Source of the DNA: Myxococcales bacterium
Lineage (GTDB): Bacteria; Myxococcota_A; Polyangia; Polyangiales; Houyiibacteriaceae
Assembly: GCA_019637115.1 (NCBI GenBank)
Contig: JAHBWH010000066.1
Location: forward strand, 1-38,844
Reading direction: 5' to 3'
Length of the DNA: 38,844 bases
Part shown: one piece after another, positions 1-7,942 of the stretch
Layout of the letters: each line of letters opens with the position of its first letter
Position numbering within the stretch: position 1 is the first letter of the stretch
The notes under the pieces: model-generated
What the model saw: only the letters and a program-made list of their open reading frames with translations
Told to the model about the DNA's origin: nothing
Databases searched by the model: none
Translations under genes and position numbers: made by a program

Positions 1-103
1 GAGTCCGAGTCCGAGTCCGAGGCCGTATCCGAGGCCGTATCCGAGGCCGTATCCGAGGCCGTATCCGAGGCCGTATCCGAGGCCGTGTCCGGGGGCCGTG
101 TCC
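1..103. repeat. Tandem repeat array (GAGTCC hexamers, then GAGGCCGTATCC 12-mers)
   Basis: Positions 1-18 are three GAGTCC hexamers. From 19 the unit becomes a 12-mer, GAGGCCGTATCC, repeated five times without change to 78, then decaying (GTATCC to GTGTCC) to about 103. The array runs off the left edge, so its full length is unknown. It lies just downstream of the M50 protease gene and shares its CCGAG core with arrays at 1602-1742, 5539-5666 and 11427-11445. Confidence 0.9.
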
Positions 104-140
104 GGGGGCGTCTGCGGCCGCTACGCTGGTTGGACCGAGG

Positions 141-1532
141 TCACGCTTCGAAGCGGGCGCGGAGCGCGTCCCAGTCGGGGTGCTCGCGGAGGGCCTCGAG
201 GTCCTCGTCTCGATCGAGCAGCCCGAGATCGCGGAAGCCGACCTCGTGGGCCTTCTCGAGCCAGCCCACGGCGTCGTCGAGCCGCCCTAGCCGCGCGAGC
301 GCGCACGCGGCGTTGAATGCCGTCAGCGGCTCGCGCGCCTGTGGGAAGGCGAGCTCTCCGAGGAGGAACGCCGCTTCGGCGTCTCCCGCGCCGAGCGCGG
401 ACGCCTGCAGGCGCGAGAGGGCGCGCGGCCCGACGAGATCCTGTCGCTCACGGACGAGCCGCGCCGCGTGGCGGTACGCACCCGCGCGCTCGATCGCCTC
501 GACCCACTTCTTGACGACCAGCTCGGTCGGTCCCGCCGCGAGCGCCTCCTCGAAGCGCTCGATGGCCTCGTCCGCGCGGCCGAGCGCGAGCTGCACCGAG
601 CCCTCGAGCGCAGGATCGGGGGCGCGCTCGCCGCTCAGGCGGTCGAGCGCCTCGCGCGCCTCGCCCGGTTGCCCGGCGAGCAGCCGGCCCCACGCCAGCA
701 AATGGAGCGCCTCGTCGCGGGCCTCGGTCGACTCGGCATGCCGGTGGAGCACGACCGCAGCCTGCGAGACCGTCTCGTGGTCCCCCTTCTCGAGCGCCTG
801 GTAGGCGAGGTGCAGCAGGTCCTCGGCGGAGCGGATGATCGGGACGCCCGCCTGGCGCAGCTCCTTCTCCGCCCGCAGCGCCTGCACGTTGATGAACGCG
901 AAGAACGCGAGGAAGGCCGCGAGGAAGACCGCCTGCAGCGCGAGCGCCAGGAGCATCAGCGCTGCGATGACGAGCAGCGACACGTAGCGCGCGAAGCGGA
1001 CGCCGTGCTCGGGCGAGAAGAGCTGGAAGAAGGCGGCGAGGATGTTCCCGCCGTCGAGGGGGAGGATCGGGAAGAGGTTGTAGATGGACCAGATCAGGTT
1101 GACGAAGATGAACGCGCTCAGCGTCCACTGCAGGAGCGTCGGGGTCGCCTCGGGGTCCGTGAACAGCAAGGAGCCCTCGGGCAGGCCGAGCGCGAACGCG
1201 AGCGCGATGCCGCCCATCACCAGCCCGACGAAGGGCCCGGCGAAGCTCATCAAGATGCTCTTGCCCGGCGAGAGGTTGCGCCCGGTCGCCCACGACGTCT
1301 GGCCCATGAAGAGCATCAGCTCGATCCGCGGCTCGAGCCCGTAGGCGCGCCCGACGAGCGCGTGCCCGAGCTCGTGCATCAAGACCGCCTGCAGGACGAT
1401 GAAGAGCGAGATGGGCAACGTCGCGAAGCCCACCTCGGCGCCGCGAAAGCCCTGCCACACGAAGAGCGCGGTCACGAAGAAGAGCAGGTGGATCCGCACG
1501 GGGATGCCGAAGAGTCGCAGCTCGAAGGCCAT
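141..1532 (-). CDS. Site-2-type (M50) membrane metalloprotease with C-terminal TPR-like region
   Basis: 463-aa polytopic membrane protein. The zinc-binding HELGH motif is at residues 53-57 inside a hydrophobic helix, and the second M50 signature, NLFPILPLDGG, with the third metal ligand Asp160 is at about 152-162. Further hydrophobic helices lie at about 10-30, 95-118, 138-155 and 183-215. From about 265 the protein becomes soluble and helical with TPR-like Ala/Leu spacing to the end, a probable partner-binding domain. The start at 1532 is chosen because a GGAGG-like site lies just upstream (revcomp AAGGTGGAGGGCG then ATG) and the M50 fold begins there. The open frame continues upstream only through a Ser-Pro dipeptide stretch encoded by a hexamer array, which is unlikely to be translated. 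M50 proteases cleave within membranes in regulated proteolysis; the substrate here is unknown. Confidence 0.88.
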   Translation of the reverse strand: MAFELRLFGIPVRIHLLFFVTALFVWQGFRGAEVGFATLPISLFIVLQAVLMHELGHALVGRAYGLEPRIELMLFMGQTSWATGRNLSPGKSILMSFAGPFVGLVMGGIALAFALGLPEGSLLFTDPEATPTLLQWTLSAFIFVNLIWSIYNLFPILPLDGGNILAAFFQLFSPEHGVRFARYVSLLVIAALMLLALALQAVFLAAFLAFFAFINVQALRAEKELRQAGVPIIRSAEDLLHLAYQALEKGDHETVSQAAVVLHRHAESTEARDEALHLLAWGRLLAGQPGEAREALDRLSGERAPDPALEGSVQLALGRADEAIERFEEALAAGPTELVVKKWVEAIERAGAYRHAARLVRERQDLVGPRALSRLQASALGAGDAEAAFLLGELAFPQAREPLTAFNAACALARLGRLDDAVGWLEKAHEVGFRDLGLLDRDEDLEALREHPDWDALRARFEA

Positions 1533-1601
1533 CGCCCTCCACCTTGGGTCTTCCGAGGCCCGAGCGCCAGTGAACCCGTCCCTCCCGTCAGCGGGCGAGC
1601 A

Positions 1602-1742
1602 CGGACTCGGGCTCGGGCTCGGACTCGGACTCGGACCCGGGCTCGGACTTGGGCTCGGACTTGGGCTCGGACGTGGGCTCGGGCTCGGGCTCGGACTCGG
1701 ACTCGGACTCGGGCTCGGACTCGGACTCGGACTCGGGCTCGC
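1602..1742. repeat. Degenerate hexamer array (CTCGGN / CCGAGN)
   Basis: About 140 bp of GGACTC and GGGCTC hexamers (reverse complement CCGAGT/CCGAGC) with scattered GGACTT and GGACGT variants. Read on the minus strand in one frame it would encode a poly Ser-Pro tract joined to the M50 protease, but no start-site or composition evidence supports that. It fills the gap between the ion-channel gene (ends 1765) and the protease start (1532). Confidence 0.9.
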
Positions 1743-1764
1743 GTCCCGCACGCGACCAATGCGC

Positions 1765-2919
1765 TCAGTGGGCGACGACCCAGAGCGTGACCAGCGCGAG
1801 CGTGAAGATCAGCGGGAAGAGCCAGCGAGCCGTGCGGTCGAGACGCTCGCTCCGCTCGGGCTGACCCGCGCGCTCGGCGCGGTGCACGAGGATGATCTGG
1901 ATGATGACGGCCGCGGTGATCGCGAAGACCAAGTACACCACGCCATCCAAGAACGTCAGGTAGGAGATACGCGGGAGGTTGTCGGCGATCACCTTGTGGA
2001 AGGCGACCACGCTCAGCACCGCGATGAACGTGCGCTGCATCCGCGCCGACGTGGCCTCGCCGCTCATCCAGAAGGTCGTCCACGCGAGCATCGTGATGAG
2101 CAGGAGGGGGACGACCAACTTCCAGAGGTAGAAGCCGGGGTCACGCTCGACCGTGATGACGGCGACGAGCTCCGAGAAGGGGTGCTCCGAGCGCGCTTCG
2201 CGCCGCTCTCGGACCTCGACCCGGAGGTCGCGGACGTTCCACTCGAGCGTGTGGTGCTCTTCGTTCCATCCCACGCGCGCTTCGAGCGGGACCAGCCGAA
2301 CGTGCCGCGCGTCCCAGGAGAACGAGGCGAAGACGATGTCGAGCGCCTGCGTGTCGAAGGGAAAGCGGCGCAGGTCGACCTCGGCGTGGATCTTCGCGAG
2401 CGAGCGCTCCTCGTACTCGACGGTGCCGTCGGGGCGGATGCGGACGTCACGGCTCTCGATGTGGCGGCTGTCCTCTTCGTTCTCGATCTGGAGCGCGGGC
2501 CACCAGAGCTCCTCGAGGAGCGTCGCGACCTGCTGCCCCTGAAAGACCTTCACGCGCATGCCCGCCTCATCGGGATCGAAGGCGAGGCGGGGATCGCGCC
2601 ACCGCGCCTCGAGGAAGAGCTCGGCCTCGAAGCTGGGGAAGGACTCCGAGGGCGGGCTGATGCGGCTGATGCCGATCAGGTACACGCCGAGCTCGACCTC
2701 GGTCGGGGAGCCGGGGGGCTGTCGCAGCGCGAGCTCCTCGAGCTCCTCCCAGAGGTGCGCCGTGAGGTGGACCTCCCCCTCCAAAGCGTCAACGTCCGAA
2801 GCAACAGCATCCGAAGCGACAGCGTCCGAAGCGGAAGCCTCCACATCACCCGGCTGGGCACGCGCGCCGCCGGCGGCCACGAGGATCCCGAGCAGAGCGA
2901 GGCGCAGCGGACGTGCCAT
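1765..2919 (-). CDS. Pentameric ligand-gated ion channel (prokaryotic Cys-loop receptor family)
   Basis: 384 aa. A signal peptide (residues 1-21, ending GGARA) is followed by a short Ala/Ser/Asp linker with internal repeats (28-45). An extracellular beta-rich ligand-binding domain covers about 50-262. The signature loop appears as RRFPFDTQ (185-191), the Pro-loop of bacterial members that lack the two loop cysteines. ERDPGFYLWKL leads into M1 (265-285), then M2 (295-315), M3 (322-345) and M4 (364-382), the four-helix topology of GLIC/ELIC relatives. The ATG at 2919 is preferred over the longer frame to 3018 because it begins the signal peptide. The ligand and ion selectivity cannot be read from sequence. 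It stands alone; a short repeat element lies just upstream. Confidence 0.9.
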   Translation of the reverse strand: MARPLRLALLGILVAAGGARAQPGDVEASASDAVASDAVASDVDALEGEVHLTAHLWEELEELALRQPPGSPTEVELGVYLIGISRISPPSESFPSFEAELFLEARWRDPRLAFDPDEAGMRVKVFQGQQVATLLEELWWPALQIENEEDSRHIESRDVRIRPDGTVEYEERSLAKIHAEVDLRRFPFDTQALDIVFASFSWDARHVRLVPLEARVGWNEEHHTLEWNVRDLRVEVRERREARSEHPFSELVAVITVERDPGFYLWKLVVPLLLITMLAWTTFWMSGEATSARMQRTFIAVLSVVAFHKVIADNLPRISYLTFLDGVVYLVFAITAAVIIQIILVHRAERAGQPERSERLDRTARWLFPLIFTLALVTLWVVAH

Positions 2920-3000
2920 GGGTCCGCGTTCTATCTCGCCCGACGGCGCGCGCCACTCGCGGTCGGGAGGCCGCACGTCCGGCAACGTCGGCTCATCCCG

Positions 3001-3073
3001 GTCGCCAGCCCTCCCCATGGGGCATGACGCCCCGCGGGGCCCGCTCCCACGAGCCTCTGCTCGCTGCGCGCCG
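3001..3073 (+). repeat. Short (internally deleted) copy of a palindrome-ended repeat element
   Basis: Copy A of a three-member family in this window. It carries the two ends found in the longer copies at 27986-28182 (inverted) and 36098-36292: a GTCGCCAGCC + CCCCATGGGG end and a CCCCGCGGGG + CCCACGAGCC + GCTCGCT end. It lacks the roughly 115-bp structured middle, the two ends being joined just after CATG. It lies between the ion-channel start and the boxC stop. Confidence 0.7.
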
Positions 3074-3108
3074 TCCGGTAGGGCGGCTTGCGAGAACCCC
3101 GAGCGTGC

Positions 3109-4755
3109 TCAGCAGCGCGTGAAGTCGAAGCTCGGCCGATCGGGTTGACCGTACTTCGTGAGCGCGCCCTGCGGGCCCACCGCGTTCGGTCGCTGGAAGA
3201 TCCAGTTCTGCCAGGCCGAGAGGCGCGAGAAGATCTTGCTCTCGACCGTCTCCGGCCCCGGGAAGCGGAGCGAAGCCTCCATGCCGGTGAGCGCGTCGGG
3301 CGAGAGGCTCGCGCGCTCTTCGATCGCGATGCGGACGTCGTCCTCCCAGTCGATGTCGTCCGCGCTCACCGTCACGAGGCCGAGCTCGGCGGCCTCCTCG
3401 GTCGCGAGGAGCCCCTTCTTGGCGAGGAGCTCGTCGACCTTCCCGGGCTCGCCGAAGAACCGCACCTGAAGGCGCGACAACCCCGTGTTCACGGGCATCG
3501 AGCCCGCGTTCGCCGACGAGAGCGCGACGGCGACCTCACCGTCCTCGTCCTCGAGCATGTACGAGCGGTCCGCCACGAGAACGAGCTCGAAGAGCGAGCC
3601 CGCGAAGCAGCTCCCCTGGTCCACGAGCGCGAAGAAGCTCTTCGACGTCACGTCGAGGCGGCGCAGGACGCGGGCCTGAAGCCGCAGGATCTCGTTCGCG
3701 AGCCAGTGCGTTCGGTGCGCGTGCAGGGCCTCGTCGACCGCGCGCACGGCCTCGAGGTCGCCGCGCGTCTGCAGGACCACGAGGCCGACGTCGAGATAGT
3801 TGAGGCGCAGCCGCAAGATCGCGTCGTCCAGCTCGCGCCACGCGCGCAGCGCCCACTGCGAGGCCCCCGCGGCCTGGATCTCTTCGGCGGTGCTCGGCTG
3901 CTTGCCCTCCGGCCCCTTCATCGTGAGCGTCGCGACGCGCGTCGCGCGGTCGATCTCGACCGTCACGTGCTGGTAGGTGAGCGTGATCGCCTGGCCCTCC
4001 TCGTGTTTCTCGGGCCGGACGGGGTCGAGCGTGATCGCCGGGCCCTTGACCCGGTCGGCTTGCCGCGCCGCGAGCGTGGCCGCTCGCTCGCGCACCGCGT
4101 CGGCGAACTTCGAGCGGGGCGCGACGGCGTCGACGAGCCCCCACTCCACGGCGCGCTGGCCGCGGATGCCCTCGCTCGTCGTGCAGAAGATGTCGGCGCG
4201 ATCGCGGCGGACCTTCCGCTTGTCGACGAGGCGCGTCAGGCCCCCCGTGCCGGGGAGCACTGCGAGCAGCGGCACCTCGGGCAGCGAGACCGCGCTCGAG
4301 CCGTCGTCGATGAGGATCATCTCGTCGCAGGCGAGCGCCAGCTCGTAGCCGCCTCCGGCGCAGGTGCCGTTGAGCGCGGCCAAGAACGAGACGCCGCTGT
4401 GACGGCTGGCGTCCTCGATGTAGAGGCGCGTCTCGTTGGTGAACTTGCAGAAGTTCACCTTGAAGGCGTGCGTCGACGAGCCGAGCATGGGGATGTTCGC
4501 GCCCGCGCAGAAGACGCGATCGATGCCGCTGTCGACGACGACGACGCGGACCTCGGGGTGCTCGAAGCGCACGCGCTGGATCGCGTCGGCGAGCTCGATG
4601 TCCACGCCGAGGTCGTAGCTGTTGAGCTTGAGCTCGTACCCCTCCTTCAGCCCGCCGTCGCGCTGGACGGCCATCGTGAGCGTGGCGACGGGGCCGTCGA
4701 AGCTCAGCGTCCAGTGCTTGTATCGGTCGGGGTGGGTGTCGAAGTCGAGGTCCAT
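3109..4755 (-). CDS. boxC: BoxC-like 2,3-epoxybenzoyl-CoA dihydrolase (benzoyl-CoA-dihydrodiol lyase)
   Basis: 548 aa, the usual size for BoxC, which hydrolyses and ring-cleaves 2,3-epoxybenzoyl-CoA in the aerobic Box pathway of benzoate breakdown. It is a double crotonase-like protein. The first enoyl-CoA hydratase/isomerase region covers about 15-270, with the oxyanion-hole segments FCAGANIPML and CAGGGYELALACDE. A second, diverged region follows (about 285-480, FFALVDQGSCFAGSLFELVL). The C-terminus, AWQNWIFQRPNAVG followed by GALTKYG, is a BoxC hallmark. The ATG at 4755 is chosen because family homology begins there (MDLDFDTHP); the frame runs on to 4974 without conservation. No boxA or boxB (epoxidase), boxD or benzoate-CoA ligase gene lies in the window, so it is an orphan here. 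Confidence 0.88.
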   Translation of the reverse strand: MDLDFDTHPDRYKHWTLSFDGPVATLTMAVQRDGGLKEGYELKLNSYDLGVDIELADAIQRVRFEHPEVRVVVVDSGIDRVFCAGANIPMLGSSTHAFKVNFCKFTNETRLYIEDASRHSGVSFLAALNGTCAGGGYELALACDEMILIDDGSSAVSLPEVPLLAVLPGTGGLTRLVDKRKVRRDRADIFCTTSEGIRGQRAVEWGLVDAVAPRSKFADAVRERAATLAARQADRVKGPAITLDPVRPEKHEEGQAITLTYQHVTVEIDRATRVATLTMKGPEGKQPSTAEEIQAAGASQWALRAWRELDDAILRLRLNYLDVGLVVLQTRGDLEAVRAVDEALHAHRTHWLANEILRLQARVLRRLDVTSKSFFALVDQGSCFAGSLFELVLVADRSYMLEDEDGEVAVALSSANAGSMPVNTGLSRLQVRFFGEPGKVDELLAKKGLLATEEAAELGLVTVSADDIDWEDDVRIAIEERASLSPDALTGMEASLRFPGPETVESKIFSRLSAWQNWIFQRPNAVGPQGALTKYGQPDRPSFDFTRC

Positions 4756-4833
4756 GGCGGCGCACCCTAAGGGAATCGCTCGCCTTCGGGGCAGGTGCGC
4801 GGTGTGAAAACGCAAATGAGATCCGTCACCCGA

Positions 4834-4899
4834 AGCCCGATGCGGCCGCGCCCGGAGCCCGGTGCGGCCGCGCCCAGAGCCCGATGCGGCCGCGCTCGT
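4834..4899. repeat. Three tandem copies of a 22-bp GC-rich repeat
   Basis: Units at 4834-4855, 4856-4877 and 4878-4899, each AGCCCGRTGCGGCCGCGCYC plus two variable bases. Each contains a GCGGCCGC palindrome. They lie in the 248-bp gap between boxC (starts 4755, minus) and the rpsT terminator hairpin. Confidence 0.85.
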
Positions 4900-4919
4900 C
4901 GAGTCGCGGACATGCGCAA

Positions 4920-4947
4920 CGCCCACGTCGGGACTCCGACGTGGGCG
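4920..4947 (-). terminator. Strong hairpin downstream of rpsT
   Basis: A perfect 12-bp stem (CGCCCACGTCGG paired with CCGACGTGGGCG) around a GACT tetraloop, 57 bp past the rpsT stop. There is no U-tract on either side, so it is either a weak intrinsic terminator or a 3'-end stabiliser. The position fits the end of the rpsT transcript. Confidence 0.55.
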
Positions 4948-5003
4948 CGAGGAAGAAGCCAGGAGGTCATCCACGGGGCGCGGGAGGGATCCCGCGCGCC
5001 GCG

Positions 5004-5267
5004 TCAGCTGAGGGCCGCGACCTGCTGCGACAGCCGGCTGATGTAGCGGCTGCCCGTCTTGCGGTGGTAGACGCCCTTCGAGACCGCCATGTCGATTCGG
5101 CGCACGGCCGAAGCGAGCGCGGTCTGCGCCGCGGTGCGGTCACCGGTCGCGATGGCCTCGCGGACCTTCTTGACGTGGGTTCGGACGGTCGAGCGGACGT
5201 GGCGGTTACGCGCCGTACGCTTGAGGGTCTGACGGATTCGCTTCTTCGAGGATTCGTGGTTCGCCAT
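5004..5267 (-). CDS. rpsT: 30S ribosomal protein S20
   Basis: 87 aa, normal for S20, a helical protein that binds 16S rRNA early in small-subunit assembly. The N-terminus MANHESSKKRIRQ, the basic helix RTARNRHVRSTVRT and the C-terminal KTGSRYISRLSQQV block are diagnostic. It starts with ATG at 5267. As in most bacteria it is monocistronic: boxC is far downstream, with a strong hairpin between, and the next gene is divergent. No leader motif for autoregulation is obvious. Confidence 0.97.
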   Translation of the reverse strand: MANHESSKKRIRQTLKRTARNRHVRSTVRTHVKKVREAIATGDRTAAQTALASAVRRIDMAVSKGVYHRKTGSRYISRLSQQVAALS

Positions 5268-5766
5268 GGGGATCGCTCTCGCTTCTTCCTGAGCGGGCCG
5301 GGCGGTCTAGCATCGGGGTTCCGCAGGGTCAACACCGAGCACACCCTCCCCGTCGCTTGGGCCTGCTGGCCCCCGAGCCTTGGGGCCCGGCGTTCGCACA
5401 CGTCGCCGAACAACCGCCCGCGAATTCTCGAAAAGCACGAAGTGTCCTGGGGCGGACCAGCGCATCCGCGAGGACGCTGGCGCGACTGAACGGGCGCGGG
5501 CGGCAGCGATCTCGTCCCGCCTCCGACCCAACGGGGGGACCGAGACCGAGGCCGACACCGAGGCCAAGACCGAGGCCGAGACCGAGACCGAGACCGAGGC
5601 CGAGGCCGAGGCCGAGGCCGAGACCGAGGCCAAGACCGAGGCCAAGACCGAGGCCGAGACAGAGACGACCGAACCCAGGGCGCGACCGGGTGTGCCGGGG
5701 CGACCGAGCGAAAACCGCTCACCCGTCCGGTCCGCACCCGACCCAACTGACGAGAACGCTTGACCT
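5268..5766. other. Divergent intergenic region (rpsT / DUF445 gene) with a hexamer array
   Basis: 499 bp between divergent genes, which must hold both promoters. The half near the DUF445 gene is dominated by the hexamer array at 5539-5666. Open frames here are low-complexity readings of the repeat (Thr-Glu-Ala-Glu runs) without family resemblance. I could not identify a convincing sigma70 promoter. Confidence 0.6.
5539..5666. repeat. Hexamer array, CCGAGN family (GAGACC / GAGGCC / AAGACC units)
   Basis: About 21 hexamers of the pattern RAGRCC, arranged partly as 12-mers (GACCGAGGCCAA). It shares the invariant CCGAG core with the arrays at 1-103, 1602-1742 and 11427-11445, and differs at the wobble base, which is mostly A/G here and T/C in the others. 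Confidence 0.9.
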
Positions 5767-7008
5767 TTGCGCCCAGCCGGCGCATCCCACGGACCCGTGG
5801 GATTCTTCGAACGCATCGCGGCGGACTGGCTGGTCCTCACCATCCCCCTCGTGAGCGCGTTCATCGGGTGGTTCACCAACCTCGTGGCCATCAAGATGAT
5901 GTTCTACCCCACGGAGTTCCGCGGGATTCGCCCCTTCCTCGGGTGGCAGGGCATCGTCCCCGCGAACTCGCGGCGGCTCGCCAAGATGTCGACCCGCCTC
6001 ATCCTGACGAAGCTACTCAGCCTCGAGGAGCTCTTCGCGCCCTTCCGTGGGGAGGCCTTCGCCAAGAACCTCTCCCCCGTGGTCGAAGAGATCACGCAGC
6101 AGGTCATCGACGAGGTGGCGACCAAGCGCGCCCCGATGATGTGGGAGAACGCCGGCGAGTACATGCAGGACCAGATCCGCGAGAAGATCCGCGAGGAGGT
6201 CCGCGCCGTTGCCATCCAGATCGTCGACGACTTCTCGGAGAACATCACGGAGATCCTCGACCTCGAGAAGGTCGTGATGGACGCCGTCGAGGCCGACAAG
6301 CGCCTGATGAGCCTGATGTTCCTCCAGGTCGGCGTGGCCGAGTTCAAGTTCATCGAGATCAGCGGCGCCTACTTCGGCTTCATCTTCGGCCTCTTCCAGA
6401 TGAGCCTCTGGGTCTACCACCCGGCCGATTGGGTCCTGCCCTTCGCGGGCTTCCTCGTGGGGTACGCCACCAACTGGGTCGCGCTGAAGATGATCTTCAA
6501 CCCGCGCGAGCCCAAGAAGGTCGGCCCGATCACCCTCCACGGCCTCTTCCACAAGCGCCAGCGGGAGGTCTCGGCGGAGTTCTCGAAGCTGACGGCCGGC
6601 AAGGTGCTCAACGCCGACAACATCACCAAGACGGTGACCGTCGGCCCCTCGGCCGAGAAGATCCAGGCGATCGTCGAGGTGCGCATCAACGCGCTCATCG
6701 ACAAATACCTCGCCCACCCGATGGCCGCGATGCTCGTCCCCGAGGCCGATCGCCCTGCCCTCCGCGCCGAGCTGATCGACCGGATCCAGACCGAGCTCCC
6801 CAAGGAGGGCGGCCTGCTGCACACCTTCGCGGGCAAGGCGGTCGACATCAAGGACGAGATCCAGACGCGGATGGAGAAGCTGCCCCCCGACGAGTTCGAG
6901 GGCGTGCTCCGGCCGGCGTTCCAGCAGGACGAGTGGAAGCTGATCCTGGCCGGCGCGGCCCTCGGGACGGTCGCCGGCGTGATGCAGCTGCTCTTCGTGT
7001 TCAGCTGA
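5767..7008 (+). CDS. DUF445 family inner-membrane protein
   Basis: 413 aa if started at the TTG at 5767, 403 aa if started at the GTG at 5797; neither has a strong ribosome-binding site. The two family signatures are clear: IGWFTNLVAIKMMFYP near residue 33 and GYATNWVALKMIFNP near residue 232, each in or next to a hydrophobic helix. A long amphipathic region (about 75-205) lies between them, with a last membrane helix at the extreme C-terminus (about 392-413). DUF445 proteins are membrane-anchored and of unsettled function, with some linked to cell-envelope integrity. There is no neighbour in the same operon; the phosphate genes begin 176 bp downstream. Confidence 0.88.
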   Translation: MRPAGASHGPVGFFERIAADWLVLTIPLVSAFIGWFTNLVAIKMMFYPTEFRGIRPFLGWQGIVPANSRRLAKMSTRLILTKLLSLEELFAPFRGEAFAKNLSPVVEEITQQVIDEVATKRAPMMWENAGEYMQDQIREKIREEVRAVAIQIVDDFSENITEILDLEKVVMDAVEADKRLMSLMFLQVGVAEFKFIEISGAYFGFIFGLFQMSLWVYHPADWVLPFAGFLVGYATNWVALKMIFNPREPKKVGPITLHGLFHKRQREVSAEFSKLTAGKVLNADNITKTVTVGPSAEKIQAIVEVRINALIDKYLAHPMAAMLVPEADRPALRAELIDRIQTELPKEGGLLHTFAGKAVDIKDEIQTRMEKLPPDEFEGVLRPAFQQDEWKLILAGAALGTVAGVMQLLFVFS

Positions 7009-7146
7009 TCTCACGGGCCGCCGCCCCGTCGTTGGAGCCGCGGCGCGCTGCGAACCAAGCGACGCCGCTCGACCGAAGGGGGCGTGACGGGCGTCACCCG
7101 CCTCGCGCTCGGCACCCTTCGATTGCGACGCCGTCACCCACCGCGC

Positions 7147-7176
7147 TTGGCCGAAGACCCGTCGGGGAGGTATGAA
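7147..7176 (+). promoter_or_regulatory. Possible sigma70-type promoter for the DUF47-pit operon
   Basis: TTGGCC (7147-7152), an 18-bp spacer and TATGAA (7171-7176), only 8 bp before the ATG at 7185. If used, the mRNA would have almost no leader. This is a weak match and I saw no Pho-box-like direct repeat with confidence. Confidence 0.3.
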
Positions 7177-7184
7177 GCGGGGAG

Positions 7185-7859
7185 ATGCGGATCCCGCTCG
7201 CGAACCTGCTGGTGAAGAGTCCCTTGCCTCGGGTCGGCGAGCTGATGACCGCGGTGCGCACGTGCGCCGACAAGGTCCCGGACCTCATCGACCATTTGGT
7301 CCGCGCGGACCAAGCGGGGGTCGAGCGCCTCGCGAAGGAGACGAGCATCCTCGAGGGCAAGGCCGACGAGGTGAAGAACCGCGCCCGCGCCGAGATGCCC
7401 GTGCGCCTCTTCCTCCCGGTCGACCGCCGCGACCTCCTGCGCCTCGTCAGCCAGATCGACGCGATCGCCGACTGCGCGGAGGACGTGGGCGTCCTGCTGA
7501 CCCTCCGGCCCCTGACGGTGCCCGAGGGCATGCGACCCTACCTCGCCGAGTTCGTCGAGCACGTGATGCACACCGTGGCGGCCGCCGACGACCTCGTCCG
7601 GATCCTCGACCCGCTGGTGAAGGCCGGCTTCGGCGGGTCGACGGCCGAGCAAGCGCTCGCCCTCGTCGACGAGCTCGGCCGCCGCGAGCACGAGGCCGAC
7701 AAGCGCCAAGACCAGTGCGCGAAGGCGCTCTTCCGCGCGGAGGCCTCGATGCCGCCGGTGGCCATCTTCATGTGGACCAAGGTCCTCAACAAGATCGGCG
7801 ACATGGCGAACCACTCCGAGAACGTCGGAGACCAGTTCCGCCTCTTCGTCGCGCGGTGA
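7185..7859 (+). CDS. PhoU-like DUF47 phosphate transport accessory protein
   Basis: 224 aa, all helical, matching the DUF47/TIGR00153 family that accompanies PiT transporters. Typical features are the N-terminal LVKSPLPRVGELM, the acidic, charged helix around EGKADEVKNRARAEM and the C-terminal KVLNKIGDMANHSENVGDQF, which resembles the metal-binding helices of PhoU. The ATG at 7185 is immediately preceded by GGGGAG and, further up, GGGGAGG (7164-7170). It is followed after 83 bp by the PiT permease on the same strand, the classical pairing, so it probably modulates phosphate uptake at the membrane. Confidence 0.93.
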   Translation: MRIPLANLLVKSPLPRVGELMTAVRTCADKVPDLIDHLVRADQAGVERLAKETSILEGKADEVKNRARAEMPVRLFLPVDRRDLLRLVSQIDAIADCAEDVGVLLTLRPLTVPEGMRPYLAEFVEHVMHTVAAADDLVRILDPLVKAGFGGSTAEQALALVDELGRREHEADKRQDQCAKALFRAEASMPPVAIFMWTKVLNKIGDMANHSENVGDQFRLFVAR

Positions 7860-7942
7860 GCGGGCGGACGTGACGTTTCCGCTCGGCCCCATGCGAGGGC
7901 GAGCGATCTCGGCTACACCCGCGCCGTCGGACCACCGAAGGC

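Noticed and set aside
1-103. Possible CRISPR array
   Set aside because: Units are 6-12 bp, contiguous and without spacers; the same holds for the other hexamer arrays.
4756-4974. N-terminal extension of BoxC to 4974
   Set aside because: It reads through the 22-bp repeats and the rpsT hairpin, and BoxC similarity begins at 4755.
5380-5763. A 127-codon ORF across the hexamer array before the DUF445 gene
   Set aside because: It is a Thr-Glu-Ala-Glu reading of a tandem repeat, without conserved flanks or ribosome-binding site.
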